From Paenibacillus sp. FSL R5-0766 (GTDB lineage Bacteria; Bacillota; Bacilli; Paenibacillales; Paenibacillaceae): DNA of 64,000 bases. The translations under genes and the position numbers were made by a program. The notes under the pieces are model-generated. The model did not search any database. It was not told the origin of the DNA and saw nothing but the letters and a program-made list of their open reading frames with translations. The DNA is taken from contig NZ_CP150227.1 in the NCBI RefSeq assembly GCF_037971845.1, forward strand, positions 4,650,001-4,714,000. The letters run 5' to 3'. Shown in pieces: positions 53,505 to 61,102 of this stretch; positions within the stretch are counted from its first letter, which is position 1; the number at the start of each line of letters is the position of its first letter.

Positions 53505-54797
53505 TTATTTGGCCGGAGCGGTGCGAAACGGATTGCGGGATAACACAAAGTGCACAACGGCAAGTCCTGCCATGACGATGGCACTGCCGATGAATGGAGC
53601 CGGATGGCTCACGTGGTCCCACAGCAGTCCGGAAACAATGGGGCCTACAACCATGCCTGATCCCTGCAATGTAAGGAAGAATCCCCAGATTGCTCCCCGC
53701 TCTCCTTTGGGAATCAGCGTAGCTACAAAAGCATTCCAGGCGGGCAAAATCATGGCATAACTGATGCCCACCAGCATGACAATACCAAACACCACCGGAA
53801 TGGATGTTATGGAGGAGAATGCGAACAGACTCGCCGCCGCCATCAAAAAACCAATATTCAGGAACGGTTTCGTACCAAACCTGTCTACCATTTTACCTAC
53901 AGGCAGCAAGGCAATAACGGTTATTCCACCTCCCGCAATCAGCAACAAACTGTAAAGATTCGGTGAAATGTGCAGGTCTGTGCGTGTATATAGCGTGATT
54001 ACTGGACTAAGCAGCCCAATGACAAACGATTGCATAAACAGTGCAGGATACACGAGTGGATTAACATTAAGCGTGCTGCGTACCCGTTGCAGTGTGCCCT
54101 TCACACTCTTTTGCAGCCGGATGAACGGCGTGAGCAGATTCGGTTTGGCTGGATATTTTCCATCACTATTCTTCGCTACTTGCTCGGCATGCTCTCCTTC
54201 AACAATGACACGTCCAGGAAGAATCATGGCCACCAGAATAACGAGAATGGCACAACCCATTAGCACAAGGAATATCGTTCGATAATCATGATGCGTGCGC
54301 TCCAGCAGCCAGTTCATCCCTATAGGTCCAAGCCCCGTTCCCCCTAGAGCAGCCATCTCCAGCGCCCCCATTGCTGTACCATTCTTGTTCTGTGGGCCTG
54401 ACATCGCAGTCACTCCTGTCATGGCGCAAGGCCATAGTGGTGACGTACCAATGCCAAGAATGAGACAGGCCATGGCCAGTCCAAAGGCACTTTTGAGAAA
54501 AAGGATCATAATAACAGCGATTAAGGTACAGATTAATGCTGTAACCATCGTTGCGCGGAACCCGATCCGTTCTGCTGCCCAGCCGGAAGGCGCCCGGAAC
54601 AGATTATCTCCCAAATATTGAAGAGCAAATGCCACACCAATGACGCCTGCAGACAGACCCAGTATATTGTCCATATACACCGGCAGAACTGCTACCAACA
54701 GGGCCCCTTTGATAATTTCAACTAGAAAAAGTGTCAGCCACATCGCGATAAAAAATGGTGATCGCAAAATTTTGGCTGGTTTTGTATCGGTTTGCAT
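53505..54797 (-). CDS. MFS transporter
   Basis: This 430-residue major facilitator protein has about twelve hydrophobic segments, starting SPFFIAMWLTLFLVEIIKGA. The loop 2-3 motif is present as GWAAERIGFRA and the loop 8-9 copy as GKMVDRFGTKP, supporting two six-helix halves. ALEMAALGGTGLGPIGMNWL resembles motif C of antiporters, so it may be an exporter, but the substrate is unknown. A central hydrophilic loop of about 40 residues follows helix six. The ATG at 54797 follows AAAGGGGAAAAAGA. It diverges from speA. Confidence 0.88.
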   Translation of the reverse strand: MQTDTKPAKILRSPFFIAMWLTLFLVEIIKGALLVAVLPVYMDNILGLSAGVIGVAFALQYLGDNLFRAPSGWAAERIGFRATMVTALICTLIAVIMILFLKSAFGLAMACLILGIGTSPLWPCAMTGVTAMSGPQNKNGTAMGALEMAALGGTGLGPIGMNWLLERTHHDYRTIFLVLMGCAILVILVAMILPGRVIVEGEHAEQVAKNSDGKYPAKPNLLTPFIRLQKSVKGTLQRVRSTLNVNPLVYPALFMQSFVIGLLSPVITLYTRTDLHISPNLYSLLLIAGGGITVIALLPVGKMVDRFGTKPFLNIGFLMAAASLFAFSSITSIPVVFGIVMLVGISYAMILPAWNAFVATLIPKGERGAIWGFFLTLQGSGMVVGPIVSGLLWDHVSHPAPFIGSAIVMAGLAVVHFVLSRNPFRTAPAK

Positions 54798-54973
54798 TCT
54801 TTTTCCCCTTTCGGCGTTCATTTGCCTATTCCCTATCCTTAGTGTAACCGTGGGGAATGTGTCCAAATCTCGGCAAATCAAAAAATTGTCGATTATACTG
54901 TTGCATTCGGTTCTTAATTTGCTATACTCATCTTTGTTTACCAATTTTATTAGGAAGGGTTGTGACAGCACTG

Positions 54974-56449
54974 ATGAATCACCACCGTACGCCGCTGTTT
55001 ACCGCTTTAAAAAATCATGCGGCACTCAATCCGGTACAGTTTCATATTCCGGGCCATAAAAAAGGATTGGGAGCGGATACCGAATTCCGTGAATTTATTG
55101 GCGATAATGCCTTCTCCATAGATTTGATTAACATCGCACCGTTGGATGACCTGCATCAGCCAACCGGTGTCATTCAGGAAGCACAGATTTTGGCAGCAGA
55201 TGCCTTCGGAGCCGATTATACCTATTTTAGTGTCCAAGGCACAAGCAGTGCCATTATGACCATGATTCTGTCTGTATGTTCACCGGGTGACAAAATTATT
55301 GTGCCCCGTAATGTGCATAAATCGGTTCTGTCCGCGATTATTTTCTCAGGCGCCAAACCCGTATTTGTTTCTCCTTCACAAGATGCCAATCTGGGCATTG
55401 ACCACGGAGTGACTACACAGTCTATCCGTCGTGCACTTGAGCGTCATCCAGATGCCAAGGCATTGCTTGTAATTAACCCGACCTATTACGGCGTGGTTAC
55501 CGATCTGAAAGAGATTGTAGAGCTTGCACACAGCTACCAAGTCCCTGTCCTTGTTGATGAAGCACATGGCGTACTCATTCATTTCCATGAGGATCTGCCG
55601 TTGTCTGCGATGGCAGCAGGTGCCGATATGGCTGCAACCAGTGTTCACAAGCTTGGTGGCTCCATGACACAGAGTTCCGTACTCAACCTGAACACAAAGA
55701 ATGGGTTCGTGAATCCACAGCGTGTACAGACGATCCTCAGTCTGCTCACCTCAACATCAACTTCATACATTTTGCTTGCTTCACTCGATACATCAAGACG
55801 TAACCTGGCACTCCACGGTCGTGAGATTGCACAGAAGGCGATTGAACTGGCTGAGTTTGCCAGACGTTCGATTAACGATATGGATGGACTGTATTGCTTC
55901 GGTAGAGAGTTGCTGGGTACAGAAGCGACCTTCAACTATGATCCAACCAAAGTAACGATCCATGTTCGCCATCTGGGTATTACAGGATATGAAACAGAGA
56001 ACTGGCTGCGTGAACATTACAACATCGAGGTCGAACTTAGTGATATGTACAATATTCTGTGTCTCATCACGCCAGGAGATACGGATGACAGCGTGGATAT
56101 CTTGCTGAACGCTTTGCAGGATCTCTCCCGTACCTATTATCAAGTGAACCCGGCCCATGAACTGGTCGTAAAAGTTCCGGACATTCCACAGTTGATGCTG
56201 ACTCCACGCGATGCATTCTACGGTGATACCGAAGTGATTCCGTTTAAGGAATCCGCAGGACGTATTATCTCGGAATTCATCTATGTCTATCCGCCAGGAA
56301 TTCCGATCCTGTTACCGGGTGAGGTTATCACCCAGGAAAATATCGACTACATCATCGATCATGTCGAAGTTGGATTACCCGTCAAAGGACCCGAAGATCG
56401 CAGCGTAACCAATGTTAAAGTGATCGTGGAAGCCGATGCCATTTTCTAA
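54974..56449 (+). CDS. speA: Arginine decarboxylase (Orn/Lys/Arg decarboxylase family, SpeA-like)
   Basis: SpeA makes agmatine from arginine for polyamine synthesis. The 491-residue protein has NPVQFHIPGHKKGLGADTEF, SIDLINIAPLDDLHQPTGVI, GTSSAIMTMILSVCSPGDKI, VLVDEAHGVLIHFHEDLPLS and the PLP lysine in SVHKLGGSMTQSS. The C-terminal domain has LTPRDAFYGDTEVIPFKESA and YPPGIPILLPGEVIT. It matches B. subtilis SpeA along its whole length, so arginine is the most likely substrate. The ATG at 54974 is family-typical, but GTG at 54962 is closer to the AGGAAGGG site. A terminator follows. Confidence 0.9.
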   Translation: MNHHRTPLFTALKNHAALNPVQFHIPGHKKGLGADTEFREFIGDNAFSIDLINIAPLDDLHQPTGVIQEAQILAADAFGADYTYFSVQGTSSAIMTMILSVCSPGDKIIVPRNVHKSVLSAIIFSGAKPVFVSPSQDANLGIDHGVTTQSIRRALERHPDAKALLVINPTYYGVVTDLKEIVELAHSYQVPVLVDEAHGVLIHFHEDLPLSAMAAGADMAATSVHKLGGSMTQSSVLNLNTKNGFVNPQRVQTILSLLTSTSTSYILLASLDTSRRNLALHGREIAQKAIELAEFARRSINDMDGLYCFGRELLGTEATFNYDPTKVTIHVRHLGITGYETENWLREHYNIEVELSDMYNILCLITPGDTDDSVDILLNALQDLSRTYYQVNPAHELVVKVPDIPQLMLTPRDAFYGDTEVIPFKESAGRIISEFIYVYPPGIPILLPGEVITQENIDYIIDHVEVGLPVKGPEDRSVTNVKVIVEADAIF

Positions 56450-56486
56450 AACAACCCCCTTGCGCTGTGCAGGGGATAAACTTAAC

Positions 56487-56518
56487 GGACCAAGCCCTAG
56501 CTTGGTCCATTTTTATTT
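56487..56518 (+). terminator. Terminator after speA
   Basis: GGACCAAGC-CCTA-GCTTGGTCC followed by ATTTTTATTT, a perfect nine-base-pair stem. Confidence 0.92.
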
Positions 56519-56606
56519 CATGAGACAAGCGAGTTTGCATTTTCCCGTCTATTTCGTCGTTCAAACCGGTGGTGTGCATGCTCATATACCTCTTACAAAC
56601 AAAACA

Positions 56607-56633
56607 AAAGGCCCCCTGAGATCAAGGAGCCTT
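56607..56633 (-). terminator. Terminator after the DUF1292 gene
   Basis: On the minus strand AAGGCTCC and GGGGGCCTT pair across a loop, followed by TTGTTTTG. Confidence 0.7.
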
Positions 56634-56656
56634 CATGTTATGTTCCAAAAGAATGA

Positions 56657-56974
56657 CTATTCTTGTGATGCAACGAGTTCGTTGTAAGCCGCTTCAACGC
56701 GGTTCCACTCTTCTTCGTCTTCAATATTGTAGAGCACCATTTCCTCGTCTTCTTCTTCCATACGCAGGATGATGCCGTCAGCTTCAGGATTGTTACGTTC
56801 CAGCAGGAGCGCATAAACATGCTTCTCCACGTCAAACGTCTCCACCAAAACCATCTCCACGTCTTGGCCGTTCTCGTCTGTTAATGTGAGAAGGACTTCT
56901 TCATGCTCGTGGTCGTGGTCGTGGTCTTGCCCGCATCCGCAGCCATCGCCGTGTTCATGTGTGTGATCGCTCAT
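56657..56974 (-). CDS. DUF1292 protein with His/Cys-rich N-terminus
   Basis: DUF1292 (B. subtilis YrzB type) proteins are small acidic proteins of unknown function. Residues 25-105 fit the family: EVLLTLTDENGQDVEMVLVE, TFDVEKHVYALLLERNNPEA and DEEMVLYNIEDEEEWNRVEA. The first 25 residues are unusual: SDHTHEHGDGCGCGQDHDHD continuing HEHEE, with eight His and two Cys, which could bind nickel, zinc or copper. The ATG at 56974 follows GAGGTATTTCA. In Bacillus yrzB sits with ruvX and alaS, but here it stands alone. Confidence 0.88.
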   Translation of the reverse strand: MSDHTHEHGDGCGCGQDHDHDHEHEEVLLTLTDENGQDVEMVLVETFDVEKHVYALLLERNNPEADGIILRMEEEDEEMVLYNIEDEEEWNRVEAAYNELVASQE

Positions 56975-57071
56975 TGAAATACCTCGCTTTATAAATAGAA
57001 ATTGTGTAACCTTGCATATCGTAACATGTTCAATGACCCAGGTCAATTTAACTCACAGGGTTATTTTCGCT

Positions 57072-57626
57072 TCAATCGTTCAGCGCTGTAATGATTTTCT
57101 CCGCTACCAGGACGTAGCTGCTGTTTGCATTTTCTTTAATATGAAAGCCAACCTGATACTTGCCAGCACGACTGAAATCGTACGTAAAATCATATGTGCG
57201 GAACCAGAAGTTATCCTTCTGTGTCGTAAGCTCCTGGGACTGGATATCCTTCACCTGACCGCTTGGATTGGTAATCGTTACTTTCACTGCAGCTACATCT
57301 GCTGTCAGACTGTCCACTTGTGAAAATACATTGAATTTCAGCTTACCTACGTTAACGTTACCAAATACAGTGTCTCCCTTGAAGAGAAAAATATGTACAT
57401 TCGGTTTGATCACCGTTACTCTCTTGTTACTGCTGTCCCATTTGACGACGCCTCCGGCTTCTCTTACAGGTACATAGGTCGTTCCATCAATGAGATAACC
57501 TCCATCAGCTGCTTCCTTGCCGTTAATGAGAACACGAATCTTCTCGTTCACTGAGTCAGCAAACAATAAAGACCCGCCGAGCAAGGAGAATACCGTGACA
57601 CAAAGCAATATTCGTTTCCATTTCAT
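57072..57626 (-). CDS. Exported protein with copper amine oxidase-like (stalk) domain
   Basis: This 184-residue protein begins MKWKRILLCVTVFSLLGGSL followed by LFADS, a signal peptide without a lipobox. Residues about 28-70 (IRVLINGKEAADGGYLIDGT, TYVPVREAGGVVKWDSSNKR) match the copper amine oxidase N-terminal-like domain common on Paenibacillus surface proteins. The second half (VKVTITNPSGQVKDIQ, FTYDFSRAGKYQVGFHIKEN) reads like an immunoglobulin-type beta domain. No catalytic part is present, so a binding or surface role is likely. The start at 57626 follows GGGAGGGAATATTGACGGG. Confidence 0.85.
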   Translation of the reverse strand: MKWKRILLCVTVFSLLGGSLLFADSVNEKIRVLINGKEAADGGYLIDGTTYVPVREAGGVVKWDSSNKRVTVIKPNVHIFLFKGDTVFGNVNVGKLKFNVFSQVDSLTADVAAVKVTITNPSGQVKDIQSQELTTQKDNFWFRTYDFTYDFSRAGKYQVGFHIKENANSSYVLVAEKIITALND

Positions 57627-57753
57627 CCCGTCAATATTCCCTCCCCTGCTGCTAGCTGTTGTACATTTATACTGCAGATTCATCCACAAAGTTGCGCTGT
57701 TTTTCATCATTTTTCATTTTTTATCCAGAATTTTTTCCACCCCTTGGAATGCA

Positions 57754-57787
57754 CAAAAAGAGGCGATCCTCATTAAAGGATGCCCCT
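57754..57787 (-). terminator. Terminator after the 57826 gene
   Basis: AGGGGC, CC-TTTAATG-AGG and GCCTCTTTTTGTGC form an interrupted stem with a U-tract on the minus strand. Confidence 0.75.
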
Positions 57788-57825
57788 GATCTATAACTGT
57801 TATATATACGGGATTATACGAAGAG

Positions 57826-58026
57826 TTATGAAGAAGTATGGCGGGTCAATATACAGGGAACGCCCTTGCCTAAAGCCCCTTCAATTCTCATACGTGCAGC
57901 ATAATCCATTCCTCGCGTACAGGGTGTCTTACATCTCTCACATACATCCGAAGTGACCAACTTCATGGATACACGTATTTTATCACTCTTTAATGCGGGA
58001 GCTTTCTTACCCTTTGCTTTTGCCAT
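57826..58026 (-). CDS. Small cysteine-containing protein of unknown function
   Basis: This 66-residue basic protein reads AKAKGKKAPALKSDKIRVSM, KLVTSDVCERCKTPCTRGMD, then YAARMRIEGALGKGVPCILT. The CERCKTPC cluster could bind zinc. I do not recognise the family. The ATG follows GGGGAATCCGGG, and a terminator lies 40 bases after the stop, which supports a real gene. Confidence 0.7.
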   Translation of the reverse strand: MAKAKGKKAPALKSDKIRVSMKLVTSDVCERCKTPCTRGMDYAARMRIEGALGKGVPCILTRHTSS

Positions 58027-58100
58027 CCCGGATTCCCCATTTCCCCAAGTGCTTACTGATGTAGTCCATCATATGGGGATTCGCCCGGTTGTGTGTCTAT

Positions 58101-58280
58101 TTAGAAAACGTATTTAAATAATAAAAATATGACAAGGAGGATACCTCCGAGAATGAGCCAGTTGCTGATTTCATACCAAATGCTCTTGCCTCCGGACAGG
58201 TATTTCTGTTCATTCTCCTGATGACGCTGACGGTGGGTATCGGTCTCAGAGCCATGGGGTGGTTTACTAAAATCCATCAT
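58101..58280 (-). CDS. Small single-pass membrane protein
   Basis: A 59-residue reading frame fills the gap between two larger genes. It starts MMDFSKPPHGSETDTHRQRH, and after a short linker ends with WLILGGILLVIFLLFKYVF, a C-terminal membrane helix of about 19 residues. The polar, His-rich N-terminus would face the cytoplasm. AAAGGGGAATGTACTT precedes the ATG at the right distance. No family is recognised; the good ribosome site and clean domain layout are the evidence that it is real. Confidence 0.7.
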   Translation of the reverse strand: MMDFSKPPHGSETDTHRQRHQENEQKYLSGGKSIWYEISNWLILGGILLVIFLLFKYVF

Positions 58281-58390
58281 AAGTACATTCCCCTTTCAGC
58301 AGTTTTGTATAAACTTTAATACCATTATAACCCATAATTGAGTGTGAAGTTGATTTTTATGCTTAAAAAGGCTGTTTCATACAAATGGTT

Positions 58391-58957
58391 CTATTGGATA
58401 GCAGATAATTCTTCTTCTGTGACCCATTTGTGATTCTTTATCGAATCTCCCCCTGTTGTAGGGGTATAATCAACCATATATACCGTTGTCTGTTCAGCAG
58501 AATCAATTGTGGCCTTGGCGCCCTTCATTCCTTTCATGTGATCAGCGCTCAACACTACCTCAGAACCTGCCTCATACGCTTGATCCATATGGTCCTCTAT
58601 TTCCTCATGGATAACCCATTTATGATTTTGCACGGGATCTCCGCCTGTGGTTGGCGTATACGTAACTGCATATACCGTAGTCTCATATGCTCCAACGATC
58701 TTTGCTTTCGCCCCCTTCATGCCTGACATGTGGTCGGCACTCATCAGCGCCTGGCTTCCTATTGGGAAGGTGGGATTGTTTTTTTCGCGCAGTCCTTCCG
58801 GTAGCTCTCCCGACTCAGAATGGTGCATCTCACCTGCAGCAGCTGTATGACTGTCATCGTTACTTTCACTAGTCTGCCGAGTCTCCTTGCCACATCCACT
58901 CAAAACCAAACTGCTTGTAATCAATATAGTCGATATGGTCAATACGTACTTTTTCAT
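58391..58957 (-). CDS. YdhK-like lipoprotein with two DUF1541 repeats
   Basis: YdhK family proteins are surface lipoproteins whose genes often occur with copper-resistance genes in Bacillales. The 188-residue protein has a signal peptide and lipobox LSGC (Cys22), a polar His-containing linker, and two tandem repeats of about 52 residues at 65-116 and 129-180. The repeats read LMSADHMSGMKGAKAKIVGA and VLSADHMKGMKGAKATIDSA, each ending in TTGGDxxxNHKWV. The His and Met residues could bind metal. The ATG at 58957 follows AAAGGAGTGCAGAAC. A CsoR-like operator lies just upstream. Confidence 0.88.
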   Translation of the reverse strand: MKKYVLTISTILITSSLVLSGCGKETRQTSESNDDSHTAAAGEMHHSESGELPEGLREKNNPTFPIGSQALMSADHMSGMKGAKAKIVGAYETTVYAVTYTPTTGGDPVQNHKWVIHEEIEDHMDQAYEAGSEVVLSADHMKGMKGAKATIDSAEQTTVYMVDYTPTTGGDSIKNHKWVTEEELSAIQ

Positions 58958-58994
58958 GTTCTGCACTCCTTTAATTCTATTTATACCATTCATT

Positions 58995-59011
58995 ATACCC
59001 CCTATAGGTAT
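58995..59011. promoter_or_regulatory. CsoR-like operator over the ydhK-type promoter
   Basis: ATACC-CCCTATA-GGTAT is an inverted repeat with a GC-rich centre, like CsoR operators. It overlaps TATAAT (58992-58997, minus strand); TTGTAA lies 15 bases upstream of that, an unusually short spacer. Confidence 0.55.
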
Positions 59012-59073
59012 GTTACAATCATTAATATTGCTTTTTCCGGGCAAAGCACATTTTACAACGGAGCAAAATAATA

Positions 59074-59099
59074 CAAAAAAACCTCCGATTTCTCGGAGG
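59074..59099 (-). terminator. Terminator after ohr
   Basis: CCTCCGA-GAAA-TCGGAGG followed by TTTTTTTG on the minus strand, 30 bases after ohr. Confidence 0.92.
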
Positions 59100-59126
59100 C
59101 TTCTTATCAATAACAAATAGTATCAG

Positions 59127-59546
59127 TTACGCCAGTTCCACGTTAACATTCACGTTCCCTTTAATTCCTTTGGAGTATGGGCAGTAGTCATGGGCAAGTT
59201 TCACAAACTTCTGTGCTGTTTCCTCATCCAGACCGAGAATCTTAACTTCCAAATCGACTTGAAGCTTCACGCCGTTGTCCTCAGAGTCCGTCACCAACAT
59301 TACAGTAGCAGCTACGGTACTTCTTTCAATTTCAACTTTGTGTTTCTTCAATTGAAACTCCAGTGCGGAGTTAAAACAAGCACTATACCCTGCTGCAAAC
59401 AACTGCTCCGGATTGGTAGCTGTCGTCACTTGTCCTCCCAGTTCAGGTGGTGCAGCAACATCCAACATAAACACATTATCTGGGGATTGTACGATGCCTT
59501 GACGTCCGCCTGTATTGATGACTGTTGTTTCATATAATGTTTTCAT
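59127..59546 (-). CDS. ohr: Organic hydroperoxide resistance protein (Ohr)
   Basis: Ohr is a thiol peroxidase that reduces organic and lipid hydroperoxides. The 139-residue OsmC-fold protein starts MKTLYETTVINTGGRQGIVQ and has both catalytic cysteines, in FAAGYSACFNSALEF and LAHDYCPYSKGIKGN, plus the VNVELA end of the family. The ATG at 59546 follows AAAGGAGTTTTCACAA; a longer in-frame start has no site. Tandem OhrR-like operator arms lie upstream, but no ohrR gene is in this window. The neighbour on the other strand is chrA, suggesting an oxidant-stress area. Confidence 0.95.
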   Translation of the reverse strand: MKTLYETTVINTGGRQGIVQSPDNVFMLDVAAPPELGGQVTTATNPEQLFAAGYSACFNSALEFQLKKHKVEIERSTVAATVMLVTDSEDNGVKLQVDLEVKILGLDEETAQKFVKLAHDYCPYSKGIKGNVNVNVELA

Positions 59547-59611
59547 TTGTGAAAACTCCTTTAGTTGATTAGATTTATTTTGACTAAATTTTGACTTCTC
59601 TTGTATCGCTA

Positions 59612-59639
59612 ACAATTACATTGTACACAATTAAATTGT
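59612..59639. promoter_or_regulatory. OhrR-type operator upstream of ohr
   Basis: Two 13-base AT-rich palindromes, ACAATTACATTGT and ACAATTAAATTGT, are separated by two bases. This closely resembles the ohrA operator of B. subtilis, which OhrR leaves when oxidised. Confidence 0.8.
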
Positions 59640-59766
59640 GTATGTAAATAGCTAATATAAAAAAAATAATATAGTTTAATGCTGCGTTTAAATGAATCGC
59701 GATGAGGAGGATTATAATGTAGTTATTAGATAACCTGCATCGAACCGTTAAGGAGGAATAACACGT

Positions 59767-60978
59767 TTGGAGAATAATTCATTTCTAACCCCGGACAAGC
59801 CCAAACATAAAGTCAGAGCACTTTCTGAAGTGTTAGCTATATCCACTAAACTTGGCCTGACTTCATTTGGAGGACCGATCGCTCATCTCGGTTACTTTCA
59901 TGAAGAATATGTTCGCCGTAGAAAGTGGATGGATGAACGAAGCTATGCAGATTTAGTTGCGTTATGTCAATTTTTGCCCGGGCCCGCCAGCAGTCAAGTC
60001 GGAATTGGAATTGGCATCATCCGCAGCGGTTTGTTGGGAGGACTGATGGCTTGGCTTGGTTTCACACTTCCTTCTGTCATTGCGTTAGTTTTGTTCGCTT
60101 TCCTTCTGCAAGGATTTGATATCAGCAGTACTGGCTGGATTCATGGTCTTAAAATTGTTGCTGTAGCTATTGTCGCTCAAGCGATATTGGGCATGGGGCA
60201 AAAACTAACTCCTGACCGTTACAGGGCAACCATCGCTATCTTTACTGCAGCGGCTACTCTTGTGTGGCAGACTTCGTTCACTCCTATCCTTTTTATTGTT
60301 ATTGCAGGCATAATAGGCATGATTCATTTTAGAAAAATGACAGGTATTAAGACAGTAGACTTGTCTATCCCGGTAAGTCGTAACTTGGCAATAATCTGTT
60401 TGGCTCTATTCTTTGGAATCCTGATTCTTCTCCCGTTACTCACACCATTTGATCGTTCGGGATGGCTGTTATTCTTTGATAGCTTCTACCGTTCAGGCTC
60501 ACTTGTATTTGGTGGAGGACATGTTGTACTTCCGTTACTGGAACGTGAATTCGTCCCTACAGGTCTGATGAACAAGTCCGACTTTTTGGCGGGATATGGA
60601 GCTGCACAAGCTGTACCCGGACCATTGTTTACCTTTGCCAGTTATTTAGGAGCGATGATGCGTGGGGTTCCCGGTGCCTTGGTTGCAACGATTGCTATCT
60701 TTTTGCCAGCGTTCCTTCTAATCGTAGGCGCATTGCCCTTCTGGAATTCTTTATGCAAGAGCTCAAAAATTCAAGGAGCATTAATCGGAATTAATGCAGC
60801 CGTTGTAGGTATTTTGTTAGCAGCGTTGTACGATCCGCTTTGGACAACTGCGATCCTAACTCCTGTTGATTTTGCACTGGTGTGTATCTTGTTTCTAATG
60901 CTCGTTTTTTGGAAAGTACCACCGTGGATCGTTGTCGTTGCTGGTGCCGCAGGCGGTACAATCATGAACCTTATCTAA
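59767..60978 (+). CDS. chrA: Chromate transporter ChrA
   Basis: ChrA exports chromate from the cytoplasm. The 403-residue protein has two homologous CHR domains: the first has LTSFGGPIAHLGYFHEEYVR, CQFLPGPASSQVGIGIG and GLMAWLGFTLPSVI; the second has LVFGGGHVVLPLLEREFVP, GYGAAQAVPGPLFTFASYLG and GVPGALVATIAIFLPAFLLI. About ten membrane helices are seen. This is the long two-domain form. The start is a TTG ten bases after AAGGAGG. It is transcribed away from ohr. A small start-stop signal lies in the leader. Confidence 0.93.
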   Translation: MENNSFLTPDKPKHKVRALSEVLAISTKLGLTSFGGPIAHLGYFHEEYVRRRKWMDERSYADLVALCQFLPGPASSQVGIGIGIIRSGLLGGLMAWLGFTLPSVIALVLFAFLLQGFDISSTGWIHGLKIVAVAIVAQAILGMGQKLTPDRYRATIAIFTAAATLVWQTSFTPILFIVIAGIIGMIHFRKMTGIKTVDLSIPVSRNLAIICLALFFGILILLPLLTPFDRSGWLLFFDSFYRSGSLVFGGGHVVLPLLEREFVPTGLMNKSDFLAGYGAAQAVPGPLFTFASYLGAMMRGVPGALVATIAIFLPAFLLIVGALPFWNSLCKSSKIQGALIGINAAVVGILLAALYDPLWTTAILTPVDFALVCILFLMLVFWKVPPWIVVVAGAAGGTIMNLI

Positions 60979-60980
60979 AT

Positions 60981-61035
60981 AAAAAAGGTACCTAAACACT
61001 GCACTTCTTTTTCAAAGCGTCCGTGTTTAGGTACC
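60981..61035 (-). terminator. Terminator after the 61103 gene
   Basis: GGTACCTAAACAC and GTGTTTAGGTACC form a perfect 13-base-pair stem. The minus strand side ends in TTTTTTATTT, so it serves the minus-strand operon; the plus side has no U-tract. Confidence 0.88.
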
Positions 61036-61102
61036 AAATTACTGCACGTATGTCTTTCACCTATCCATGCAGATAATCTATTTTTTCTCTTTGTCATTCC
61101 AA

